Of a stretch of DNA of 41,813 nucleotides, positions 14,159 through 21,828 are shown piece by piece (within the stretch, counting starts at the first letter, position 1; the number at the start of each line of letters is the position of its first letter). Position numbers and translations under genes: made by a program. The notes below the pieces were generated by a model, which ran no database searches, was not told the DNA's origin, and saw only the letters and a program-made list of their open reading frames with translations. Origin of the DNA: Marinobacter flavimaris (GTDB lineage Bacteria; Pseudomonadota; Gammaproteobacteria; Pseudomonadales; Oleiphilaceae); NCBI RefSeq assembly GCF_002933295.1, contig NZ_PSSW01000016.1:1-41813 (forward strand). Reading direction: 5' to 3'.

Positions 14159-16534
14159 ATGTCTGCCAAAGAAAATAGTTCTGCTATCAAAGATAGTGCT
14201 GGGAAGGAGTCGGAGGGCCGGTATACCTGCCCGATGCATCCGGAGGTCATATCTGATGAGCCTGGGAATTGCCCGAAATGCGGGATGCACCTTGTGCCTC
14301 TGGAAAACAATAAAGTGAGTTCTCATTCAGATCACTCTCACCATTGTTCTGGAGATCATGAAAAACCGTCAGGCGACGATCGAACATATGACCGTGTACC
14401 ACCCGGGTATTCGGGGGTGGTTTACACTTGTCCCATGCACCCTCAAGTCCGACAGACAAAGCCCGGGGCATGTCCTCTGTGCGGTATGGGACTGGAGCAG
14501 GAATCGGCCACCGCGGAAGATGAGGGGCCCAACCCGGAGTTGGTGGACTTTTCTCATCGGCTCTGGGTTGCCCTGGCATTTTCAGTGCCCTTGCTGATTT
14601 TGACCATGACTCCCTATATCGGTGTCATGGCGGTTCGCGACTTCTTCGGTGAGCGTTTGTCACTCTGGATTGAACTGGTGCTTGCTACTCCTGTAATCCT
14701 ATGGTCCGGCTGGCCCTTCTTTGCTCGCGGTTACATCTCGTTTCGGACAATGAACCTGAATATGTTCAGCCTGATCGGCATGGGAGTTGGGGCGGCCTAT
14801 ATCTTCAGCATCGTAGCGGTGCTTGTGCCAGGGATCTTCCCGGAAGGCTTCCGGGATTCTGAAGGAAACGTCGGCGTTTATTTTGAGGCGGCAGCCGTTA
14901 TCGTCACGCTGGTTCTGCTGGGCCAGGTGATGGAGCTGAGGGCCCGTGAGGGCACAGGTAAAGCCATACGTGCGTTGCTGGACATGGCCGCGAAATCGGC
15001 GCGCCTGATCCGGCCCGATGGAACCGAGGAAGAAGTCGCTCTGGAGGATGTGAAGGTCGGTGATCACCTGCGTGTTCGGCCCGGTGATAAGGTGCCCGTT
15101 GACGGCGTGGTTGTTGAAGGTCGCTCTTCCATTGATGAGTCGATGATTTCCGGGGAGCCAGTTCCGGTAGAGAAGGTGGAAGGAGACAAGGTCACCGGGG
15201 CCACCATCAACGGTACCGGAAGCCTGGTTATGGAGGCGACCCGGGTTGGTGCGGATACTACGCTCAGTCAGATTGTCGAAATGGTTGCCAACGCCCAGCG
15301 TAGCCGCGCGCCTATCCAGAAGTTTGCCGATATGGTGGCCGGCAAGTTCGTACCGGCGGTTATTGCCATAGCCGCCCTGTCCTTTGTGGCGTGGGCCATC
15401 TGGGGACCGGCGCCAGCTTTGTCGTATGCGCTCGTGTCTGCGGTAGCGGTGCTTATCATCGCTTGCCCTTGCGCATTGGGGTTGGCTACGCCCATGTCAA
15501 TCATGACGGCGACAGGGCGAGGCGCCCAGTTGGGTGTGCTGATCAAGAACGCCGAAGCCCTGGAGCGTTTTGCCAAGGTGGATACCTTGATTGTGGATAA
15601 AACCGGTACCTTGACGGAAGGCAAGCCCAGGCTCGTGGCTGTGCTGCCGGAATCGGGTCATGACGAGACCGAGGTCCTCAGGCTTGCTGCCACACTGGAG
15701 AAGGGGTCAGAGCATCCACTTGCCGAAGCCATCGTTTCCGGCGCCGAGGCGCGTAACGTAATGCTTGGAAAGGCCGATGACTTTGAAGCCGTTACAGGCA
15801 AGGGGGTTAAGGGTGTTGTGGATGGCAACCCGGTGGCATTGGGCAATGCCAAGCTGCTGGAGGAACTGGGCTTGGACGGCGGCCATCTGATGGAGGTAGC
15901 CAATGGCCGGCGCGACGAGGGCGAAACGGTCATGTTTGTGGTGCTTGAGGGCGCTGTTGCGGGCCTGGTCAGTGTTGCTGACCCAGTCAAGGAAACGACA
16001 CCCGCTGCGCTGAAGGCGCTACACGCCGCTGGTTTCCGCATAATCATGGCAACTGGCGACAATGAGCGCACGGCAAAGGCGGTGGCGGGTAAACTCGGTA
16101 TCGATGAGATTCGTGCCGATGTGCTGCCAGAGGACAAGGCCAGCATCATTCGCGAACTTCAGAGCCAGGGGCGCAAGGTAGCGATGGCGGGGGACGGCGT
16201 AAATGACGCACCCGCCCTGGCCCAGGCCGATGTTGGCATTGCGATGGGAACCGGCGCGGATGTCGCCATTGAGAGTGCGGGCTTTACCCTGGTTAAGGGT
16301 AACCTCGACGGCATTGTCCGCGCCAGGCGGCTGTCCCAGGCGACGATGCGGAATATCAAGCAGAATCTGTTTTTTGCCCTGGTCTATAACGGCGCGGGTG
16401 TGCCAATAGCTGCGGGCGTACTCTACCCATTTTTTGGCATTCTGATAGGACCGATCTTTGCCGCTTTTGCAATGAGTGCGTCCTCGTTGTCAGTGGTGAT
16501 GAACTCCCTGCGTTTGCGTCGAGAGAAAGTCTAG
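14159..16534 (+). CDS. copA: P1B-type copper-translocating ATPase
   Basis: A 791-residue P-type ATPase. The N terminus carries two heavy-metal-binding (YHS-like) motifs, YTCPMHPEV...NCPKCGMHL (22-45) and YTCPMHPQV...ACPLCGMGLE (89-113), separated by a His-rich stretch. The usual ferredoxin-like GMxCxxC domain is missing. Core motifs are CPC at 436-438 (Cu+ transport site), phosphorylation DKTGT at 480-484, SEHPLAEA, and GDGVNDAPAL, with eight expected membrane helices. It exports Cu+ (possibly Ag+) from the cytosol. It stands alone on this strand; a hairpin (16556-16602) follows. A degenerate TTTCAG repeat lies upstream, tentatively linking it to the cusCBA operon. Confidence 0.9.
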   Translation: MSAKENSSAIKDSAGKESEGRYTCPMHPEVISDEPGNCPKCGMHLVPLENNKVSSHSDHSHHCSGDHEKPSGDDRTYDRVPPGYSGVVYTCPMHPQVRQTKPGACPLCGMGLEQESATAEDEGPNPELVDFSHRLWVALAFSVPLLILTMTPYIGVMAVRDFFGERLSLWIELVLATPVILWSGWPFFARGYISFRTMNLNMFSLIGMGVGAAYIFSIVAVLVPGIFPEGFRDSEGNVGVYFEAAAVIVTLVLLGQVMELRAREGTGKAIRALLDMAAKSARLIRPDGTEEEVALEDVKVGDHLRVRPGDKVPVDGVVVEGRSSIDESMISGEPVPVEKVEGDKVTGATINGTGSLVMEATRVGADTTLSQIVEMVANAQRSRAPIQKFADMVAGKFVPAVIAIAALSFVAWAIWGPAPALSYALVSAVAVLIIACPCALGLATPMSIMTATGRGAQLGVLIKNAEALERFAKVDTLIVDKTGTLTEGKPRLVAVLPESGHDETEVLRLAATLEKGSEHPLAEAIVSGAEARNVMLGKADDFEAVTGKGVKGVVDGNPVALGNAKLLEELGLDGGHLMEVANGRRDEGETVMFVVLEGAVAGLVSVADPVKETTPAALKALHAAGFRIIMATGDNERTAKAVAGKLGIDEIRADVLPEDKASIIRELQSQGRKVAMAGDGVNDAPALAQADVGIAMGTGADVAIESAGFTLVKGNLDGIVRARRLSQATMRNIKQNLFFALVYNGAGVPIAAGVLYPFFGILIGPIFAAFAMSASSLSVVMNSLRLRREKV

Positions 16535-16555
16535 GCGCGAAACGACCATATCGAT

Positions 16556-16602
16556 GACCTCAGCACAGGTAGCCCCATCCTGTGGCTACCTGTGCTGAGG
16601 TC
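16556..16602. terminator. Perfect 19-bp inverted repeat after the copper ATPase
   Basis: The arms 16556-16574 and 16584-16602 are exact reverse complements (19 bp) around a 9-nt loop, beginning GACCTCAGCACAGGTAGCC. No T-run follows on either strand, so it is not a textbook intrinsic terminator. It may end the copA transcript with Rho, protect the 3' end, or be a protein site. It lies 33 bp before the next start codon. Confidence 0.5.
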
Positions 16603-16634
16603 GGAGTAAAAATCAGTTTGGCCAGGGAAAACTA

Positions 16635-17642
16635 ATGAAAATTGTGTTCTTTGAGGCAGAGAAGTGGGAGTGCGATATTCTGCAGCAGGCCTGCTGCAAT
16701 CATGAGGTTGTTTTCACGGACGAGGAACTCGGAACAGCCAACGTTGGGCTATACAGGGACGCCGATATCATCTCCCCTTTCGTTCATTCGGTCCTGGACC
16801 ACTCGGTCCTTGACTGTTTTGAGCATCTGAAGTTCATTGCTACCCGGTCGACGGGATACGACCATATCGATTTGGAGTATTGCACCAGAAATGCGATTCC
16901 AGTCAGCAATGTGCCCGTCTACGGTGACCAGACTGTTGCGGAGCATGTTTTTGCGCTGCTCCTTGCCATTAGCCACAAGATTCCAGAGGCGATCAATCGC
17001 ACTCGCAAGGGGGATTTTTCTCAGAAAGGCCTGCAGGGGTTTGACCTGCAAGGCAAAACCCTGGGAGTGATCGGTACCGGGTCTATCGGAAAGCGTGTCG
17101 TAGAAATAGCGCAGGGGTTTCGCCTGAACGTTCTTGCCTGCGATCCCAGGCCGGATGACGTATTCGCGGATCAATACAACGTGTCTTACGTCGATTTGGA
17201 TCGTCTTCTTGAGCAGTCCGATGTGGTGACGCTGCACGTACCTGGCAGCAAATCGGCCAAGCATCTTCTGTCGGACAGGGAGTTCGCCCGGATGAAGCGC
17301 GGGGTTGTCCTGATTAATACCGCTCGCGGCTCCATTGTTGACACTCAGGCGTTGCTGTACGCGCTGGCGGATGGGAAAGTGTCGGCTGCCGGTCTTGATG
17401 TACTGCCGGATGAGCCCTCCATCAGGGAGGAGGCGGAATTGATCCGCTCCTTTTTTGACAAGAAACATGATCTGGAAACGCTGTTCGCCAACCATGTTCT
17501 TCAGCACATGAGAAACGTCATCGTCACCCCGCACAGTGCGTTCAATACGAAAGAGGCTGTCGAAAGAATCCTCACGACCACCGGCGAAAACATTGTTGGC
17601 TTCATTGAGGGTGCACCCCGCAATCTTGTGAACAAACACTGA
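16635..17642 (+). CDS. NAD-dependent D-isomer-specific 2-hydroxyacid dehydrogenase (D-lactate dehydrogenase-like)
   Basis: 335 residues. The substrate domain is at about 1-98 and 300-335. The NAD domain begins with GVIGTGSIGKRV (144-155), with Asp170 after the second strand favouring NAD. The catalytic triad of the family is seen: Arg231 in NTARGSIVD, Glu260 in PDEPS and His300 in TPHSAFNT. Length and the C-terminal layout (HVLQHMRNVIVTPH) fit the D-lactate dehydrogenase/phosphite-like branch better than SerA. It likely reduces a 2-oxoacid such as pyruvate in the cytosol, but the exact substrate is open. It stands just after the 19-bp inverted repeat and before a possible tiny membrane protein and a BCCT transporter. 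Confidence 0.85.
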   Translation: MKIVFFEAEKWECDILQQACCNHEVVFTDEELGTANVGLYRDADIISPFVHSVLDHSVLDCFEHLKFIATRSTGYDHIDLEYCTRNAIPVSNVPVYGDQTVAEHVFALLLAISHKIPEAINRTRKGDFSQKGLQGFDLQGKTLGVIGTGSIGKRVVEIAQGFRLNVLACDPRPDDVFADQYNVSYVDLDRLLEQSDVVTLHVPGSKSAKHLLSDREFARMKRGVVLINTARGSIVDTQALLYALADGKVSAAGLDVLPDEPSIREEAELIRSFFDKKHDLETLFANHVLQHMRNVIVTPHSAFNTKEAVERILTTTGENIVGFIEGAPRNLVNKH

Positions 17643-17658
17643 GCCAGGATGATTTTTT

Positions 17659-17787
17659 ATGCCGATGCTCTATACCTATTTGATCTGGGGTGTGTTGTTG
17701 GTGCTGCTGTCGGGATTGGTTCTTGTTGTTACCTGCAATAAGAAGATGCTGAGGATGAGCCTTGGTACCGCTCCCCTGGGGTCGTGA
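17659..17787 (+). CDS. Possible 42-residue single-helix membrane protein
   Basis: ATG 17659 follows AGGA (17646-17649) with good spacing and encodes 42 residues ending at TGA 17785-17787. One long hydrophobic helix (LIWGVLLVLLSGLVLVV, about 8-24) is followed by a basic CNKKMLR end, giving an inside-positive single-pass protein. It sits 16 bp after the dehydrogenase and 84 bp before the BCCT transporter. Small accessory membrane proteins next to transporters are known in other families, which makes it plausible, but no homologue is recognised and it may be spurious. Confidence 0.4.
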   Translation: MPMLYTYLIWGVLLVLLSGLVLVVTCNKKMLRMSLGTAPLGS

Positions 17788-17871
17788 ATTCAGATAATAA
17801 CTGCAGCATTTTTCGTAATTTATACGAGCATCGCTATTGGCAGACCAGGACATAATAAAAGGCTAATCATC

Positions 17872-19455
17872 ATGTGGAACGAAAAAGGCAATAGCCATCT
17901 CCAACAACCCATCTTGCCGTCACTATTCAGCATTGGCGCCATTGGTTTGACCCTCGCTGGCGCGCTGATCTGGCAGTCTGAGTTTGCGTATGCGCTTGAT
18001 TATGTTTCCTCGTACGTGGATGGTCTGCTGCGCTGGTGGTATGTGGCACTGGTTGCGTTTCTGACGGCATTTGTTATTTGGCTAGGGCTGGGGCGTTACA
18101 AGAACGTGCGCCTTGGTAAAGACTACGAACAACCGGAATACCGGCTTTTTCCCTGGTTGGCGATGCTGTTTGCGGCCGGCACGGGTGTGGGGCTGCTGTT
18201 CTGGAGCATCGCCGAGCCAATCATGCACTTTCAGGGTAACCCTTTTACTTCGGAGGGCTTTACTCCCTCCGCTGCGTCTACTGCAATTCAATTGTCGTTT
18301 TTCCACTGGGGGCTGAACGGATGGGCTATTTTTGCGTTGGTCGCGATTGCATTCGGATACTTCAGCTATCGCCATGATCTCCCGCTCGCGCCTCGATCAG
18401 CGCTGTACCCGTTTATTGGTGAAAGAATCTTTGGCTTTTGGGGGCACGTCGTTGACGCGCTCGCTGTTTTTGCGACTGTATTTGGTCTGGCGACGACGCT
18501 GGGGCTGGGAGCCCGTCAGACTGGCACGGGGCTCAAGTGGCTTTTCTCCGTGGAGGCGTCTCTTTGGGTGGAGCTGTCGGTGGTCGCCGTGGTTACTGTA
18601 ATCGCGACGATTTCGGTGGTTTCTGGGGTCAGGCGGGGCGTGAAAATATTGAGTGAGGTAAATCTTTGGCTAACGCTGATTTTACTCGCCGCCTTTATGA
18701 TTATTGGCCCCTTTGATTACATGGCAGGGTTGTTGGTGCAGGAAATTGGCGGTTACCTGGATAGTCTATTGATCATGACATTCTATGTTGGCGCCAATGA
18801 ACCGGGAAATTGGCAATCGACCTGGACGGTGTTTTTCTGGGGCTGGTGGCTGGCCTGGTCACCTTTTGTCGGGTTGTTTATCGCCCGGATATCCCGCGGC
18901 CGCACCCTGAGAGAGTTTGTTTTCGGGGTTCTTCTCTTACCAACGCTGGTGACTTTTGTATGGATCTCGGTGATGGGGGGCGCTGCACTCCACAGCGAGC
19001 TATTCGGGGGTGGCGGAATTGTTGAGGCGGTCAATAAAGACATCGCCTATGCACTTTTCGCGACCATTGAGCACCTGCAGACGACTGACTCAATTAAATT
19101 TTTGATGGGTCTGGTGGCAACGCTCCTTATCAGCATCTACTTTATAACGTCTGCTGACTCCGGCGCATTGGTGGTCAATATCATTTTATCAGGAGGGCAG
19201 CTTGAGCCTCCCAAGGTGTCGAGAGCAGGCTGGGCCATTGGCAACGGAGTATTGACCGCGGTATTGCTAGTGGCGGGAGGTATTGCCGTCCTCCAGGATG
19301 CGGTCATCCTCGCGGCCCTGCCATTCTCGCTGGTTATCGTTGCTATGACAGCTGGCCTGTTGAAGGCGCTGCATCATGAGCCGCTGACGGCACCCCGGGA
19401 GGGTTGTAAGCAACACCGGGCCGCTGAGCCATGGACCGGATCGGATAAGGCATGA
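17872..19455 (+). CDS. BCCT-family (betaine/carnitine/choline) transporter
   Basis: A 527-residue protein with about 12 transmembrane helices. Family signatures are FAAGTGVGLLFWSIAEPIMHF (about 101-121), SFFHWGLNGWAIFALV, FFWGWWLAWSPFVGLFIARI (about 322-341) with RGRTLREFV after it, and ITSADSGALV near the end. BCCT members take up quaternary ammonium compounds such as glycine betaine or choline with Na+ or H+, often for osmoprotection in marine bacteria. Both N and C tails are short, so an osmosensory tail like that of BetP is absent. The specific substrate cannot be assigned. AAAGG lies before the start. No betaine-synthesis gene is nearby. Confidence 0.9.
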   Translation: MWNEKGNSHLQQPILPSLFSIGAIGLTLAGALIWQSEFAYALDYVSSYVDGLLRWWYVALVAFLTAFVIWLGLGRYKNVRLGKDYEQPEYRLFPWLAMLFAAGTGVGLLFWSIAEPIMHFQGNPFTSEGFTPSAASTAIQLSFFHWGLNGWAIFALVAIAFGYFSYRHDLPLAPRSALYPFIGERIFGFWGHVVDALAVFATVFGLATTLGLGARQTGTGLKWLFSVEASLWVELSVVAVVTVIATISVVSGVRRGVKILSEVNLWLTLILLAAFMIIGPFDYMAGLLVQEIGGYLDSLLIMTFYVGANEPGNWQSTWTVFFWGWWLAWSPFVGLFIARISRGRTLREFVFGVLLLPTLVTFVWISVMGGAALHSELFGGGGIVEAVNKDIAYALFATIEHLQTTDSIKFLMGLVATLLISIYFITSADSGALVVNIILSGGQLEPPKVSRAGWAIGNGVLTAVLLVAGGIAVLQDAVILAALPFSLVIVAMTAGLLKALHHEPLTAPREGCKQHRAAEPWTGSDKA

Positions 19456-19663
19456 CTGCACCCCTGAAAAGCTCACAACCAGGTTCAGCGACATGACCCC
19501 TGGCCCCGTGAGCGCAGGGCTGATGAGGTCTTCCAGATCGTAAGCCATGTTGGAAAGCGATAGCACCTTGGTTTACTCGTCTTCATCGGGGGGAGGGTGA
19601 GAGTATGCCGAATTGGACACTGCCCCCTCTGTCAAGGTTGTTGAAGCCATCTGGCTACAGTAG
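19456..19663. other. Intergenic stretch without a clear gene
   Basis: 208 bp between the BCCT gene and the CDF frame. A minus-strand frame here (about 19566 down) continues under the BCCT gene and is not supported by any start signal or family match. No strong promoter or hairpin is recognised apart from a TTGAAG (19641-19646) that could be a -35 for the CDF gene. Confidence 0.5.
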
Positions 19664-19675
19664 CATTCTCATGCC

Positions 19676-19692
19676 ATCCCCCCAGGGGGGAT
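19676..19692. promoter_or_regulatory. CsoR/RcnR-family operator-like palindrome upstream of the CDF gene
   Basis: ATCCCCCC-A-GGGGGGAT is a perfect 17-bp palindrome. G/C-tract inverted repeats of this kind are the known binding sites of CsoR/RcnR/FrmR/DmeR-type all-helical repressors. A near-identical copy occurs at 20578-20594. It overlaps the region where a normal DmeF N terminus would be encoded. No regulator gene of this family is in the window. Confidence 0.65.
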
Positions 19693-19708
19693 AGGTCAAA
19701 AGCTGGTT

Positions 19709-20572
19709 TTGATCCTGGCCGGGATCGTTTATGGCTCAATGGCTTTGCTGGCTGATGGCCTGCACATGGGTTCGCACGCGGTGGCTCTGGGTATTGCCGC
19801 CTTCGCCTATGCGTATGCCAGGAAAAACGCGGGCAGCGCCAGGTTCTCTTTCGGGACGGGGAAGGTCAATGCGCTGGGCGGCTTTACCGGCGCGATTCTG
19901 CTGGCTGTCTTTGCGCTCTACATGGTCATCGAGAGCGTCGGGCGTTTTATCCAGCCCGTCCCCATTTCTTTCGATGGGGCTATTTTTGTGGCCATCATTG
20001 GCCTGGTAGTCAACGGGGTGTCAGCTTGGATACTGGGGGATGCAGGCCATGATCATGGTCACAGTCACGGCCACCACCATCATCACCATGACCACAACCG
20101 CCGGGCCGCTTACCTGCATGTACTTGCGGATGCGCTGACGTCAGTCCTTGCTATTGTTGCCCTTCTGGCGGGTAAATATGCCGGGTGGAACTGGATGGAC
20201 CCGATGATGGGGATTATCGGTGCGATTCTGGTAACCCGTTGGTCCTGGCATCTGCTGAAAGAGACCTCAAAGGTCCTCCTCGACGAGCAGCATCAGGACA
20301 TGGAGGAAACCGTCAGACAGGCCGTCGAAGACGACGATGCCAAAGTCAGTGATCTGCATGTGTGGGCGATAGGCCCAAACATTCATGCGGCTATTGTCTC
20401 AGTCGTCTCGCATCAGCCCGAGTCGCCTACAGTCTATAAAAAGCGCATTCAGGCACACTGCCAGTCCCTGGTCAATCATGCCAATCACGCTTTCAAGATG
20501 GCCGTTTGCCCGCTTCAGACGTTTGATAATGTTCGGGTGAGATTGATGCGTGTGATCATTTACCATTTTTAA
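19709..20572 (+). CDS. DmeF-like cation diffusion facilitator (Co/Ni efflux), short N terminus
   Basis: The family match is clear from GSMALLADGLHMGSHAVALG near the start, FSFGTGKVNALGGF, a His-rich cytosolic loop HDHGHSHGHHHHHHDHNRR, and HVLADALTSVLAIVALLAGK. The paired metal-site motifs HxxxD and HVLAD are present. DmeF exports Co2+/Ni2+ by proton antiport. The N terminus is odd: the frame is open only from 19664 (stop at 19661) and offers no ATG, so translation may begin at TTG 19709. Most of the first helix and the usual HDHxF leader are then missing. The C-terminal residues (VRVRLMRVIIYHF) also differ from the family. It may be a shortened functional protein or a decaying gene. Confidence 0.7.
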   Translation: MILAGIVYGSMALLADGLHMGSHAVALGIAAFAYAYARKNAGSARFSFGTGKVNALGGFTGAILLAVFALYMVIESVGRFIQPVPISFDGAIFVAIIGLVVNGVSAWILGDAGHDHGHSHGHHHHHHDHNRRAAYLHVLADALTSVLAIVALLAGKYAGWNWMDPMMGIIGAILVTRWSWHLLKETSKVLLDEQHQDMEETVRQAVEDDDAKVSDLHVWAIGPNIHAAIVSVVSHQPESPTVYKKRIQAHCQSLVNHANHAFKMAVCPLQTFDNVRVRLMRVIIYHF

Positions 20573-20577
20573 TTCCT

Positions 20578-20594
20578 ATCCCCCACGGGGGGAT
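20578..20594. promoter_or_regulatory. Second CsoR/RcnR-like operator, upstream of the HupE operon
   Basis: ATCCCCC-AC-GGGGGGAT is a near copy of the palindrome at 19676-19692. It lies 52 bp before the His-rich protein start. The two copies place the CDF gene and the HupE operon under what is probably one metal-sensing repressor encoded elsewhere. Confidence 0.6.
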
Positions 20595-20646
20595 GGTATC
20601 CTCCGTTCTCGTTGAAATCCAACCACAGACTCGACGCAGTAGATTG

Positions 20647-21030
20647 ATGATTTCGGCCATTCACCCGAGAAAACTGCTTCCAACGCTCGTCATACTCCTT
20701 GCATTGGCGGGCCTGTCACTGTCGGTGATTGGCGAGTCATTCTCTCATGGTGTGGCCAACTTGGCAGGCGACTGGGAATCGCAGTTTGACGGCCAAGCGA
20801 GCAGTCATGGTGCGCATGGACACACCCATGATTTTGACGAAGAGCCAGAGACATCATCAGTGCATCATGATGCTGGCAATCATACCCACGAGACCGTGGA
20901 CCACCTCAGGGTTCCGTTTGTTTCCCAAAGCCTGACCGTTCTCCGGCAGCCCGTGCCCTTTGTCGGAGGTTCTCCCCGCAGTTTGCGCTATCGGCTTGAA
21001 CGTCCTCCAAAAGCTCTCCTTTCCGCTTGA
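20647..21030 (+). CDS. Histidine-rich single-pass or secreted protein, function unknown
   Basis: 127 residues from ATG 20647; an earlier in-frame ATG at 20593 overlaps the operator and is less likely. A hydrophobic N-terminal helix (LPTLVILLALAGLSLSVIG, 11-29) acts as a signal or anchor. The next part is His-rich (HGAHGHTHDF, VHHDAGNHTHETVDH; about 10 His between 54 and 86) with acidic residues, suitable for Ni/Co/Zn/Cu binding. The C-terminal third is basic and unstructured-looking. No domain is recognised. It leads the HupE operon, about 48 bp upstream of hupE-like, so a periplasmic metal buffer or chaperone is a fair inference. Confidence 0.6.
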   Translation: MISAIHPRKLLPTLVILLALAGLSLSVIGESFSHGVANLAGDWESQFDGQASSHGAHGHTHDFDEEPETSSVHHDAGNHTHETVDHLRVPFVSQSLTVLRQPVPFVGGSPRSLRYRLERPPKALLSA

Positions 21031-21078
21031 TTCTTGCCGCTTAGGCGGCCCGAGAAAACACATTCGATTGGAGTCTTT

Positions 21079-21813
21079 ATGTTGTCAAACTTGACAGGCC
21101 GATGCCGTGGTGTGTCCTCAACGGGCACAGGCAATCGCCTACTCTGGATATTTCTGACTTTGGGCTTGCTGGGGCTGAGTACCGACGTACTCGCCCATGC
21201 CGTGGCTCAGGGCGACAAGGGGTACATCCAGGAAATTACCGGGATAAACCTTATTTCGTTCATCTACCTGGGGGCCAAACACATGGTCACCGGCTATGAC
21301 CACCTGCTGTTCCTGCTGGGTGTCATCTTCTTCCTCTACCAGATGAAGCACATCGCGATCTACGTGAGCCTGTTTGCCCTCGGGCATTCCACCACCATGT
21401 TGCTGGGGGTGTACTTCAACGTGGGCATCAACAGCTACCTCATTGATGCGATTATCGGTCTGTCCATCGTCTACAAGGCGCTGGACAACATCGGTGCCTA
21501 TCAGCGGTGGTTTGGCTTCCAGCCCAACACCAAGGCCGCCACGTTGATTTTCGGGTTCTTCCATGGTTTCGGCCTGTCCACCAAGATCATCGAATACGAC
21601 ATCTCGCCGGACGGCCTGATTCCGAACCTCCTCGCCTTCAACGTGGGTGTGGAAATCGGACAGCTCATCGCCCTGGCCATGATCCTCATTGCTATCAGCT
21701 TCTGGCGAAAAACCGACGGCTTTTTCCGCCATGCCTACACCGCCAACGTGGCCATGATGAGTGCAGGTTTTCTGCTCTTTGGCTATCAGCTTACCGGTTA
21801 CTTTGTCGCCTGA
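21079..21813 (+). CDS. HupE/UreJ-family membrane protein
   Basis: 244 residues from ATG 21079 with GGAG upstream; a TTG at 21034 is in frame but less likely. A hydrophobic signal or first helix ends near DVLAHAV, then about six helices. HupE/UreJ signatures are KHMVTGYDHLLFLLGVIFFL (68-87), FALGHSTTM (99-107), and FGFFHGFGLS. The family is linked to nickel or cobalt uptake for hydrogenase, urease or B12, and a few members act on other metals. Neither hydrogenase nor urease is in the window; the neighbours are a His-rich protein and an anchor protein, with a CsoR/RcnR-like operator upstream. Transport direction cannot be decided from sequence. Confidence 0.85.
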   Translation: MLSNLTGRCRGVSSTGTGNRLLWIFLTLGLLGLSTDVLAHAVAQGDKGYIQEITGINLISFIYLGAKHMVTGYDHLLFLLGVIFFLYQMKHIAIYVSLFALGHSTTMLLGVYFNVGINSYLIDAIIGLSIVYKALDNIGAYQRWFGFQPNTKAATLIFGFFHGFGLSTKIIEYDISPDGLIPNLLAFNVGVEIGQLIALAMILIAISFWRKTDGFFRHAYTANVAMMSAGFLLFGYQLTGYFVA

Positions 21814-21828
21814 TTCTGGAGATTTTTT

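Noticed and set aside
19267..19566. Minus-strand frame running from the gap into the BCCT gene
   Set aside because: Mostly antisense to the BCCT coding sequence with no supporting signals, although the first 35 residues look vaguely protein-like.
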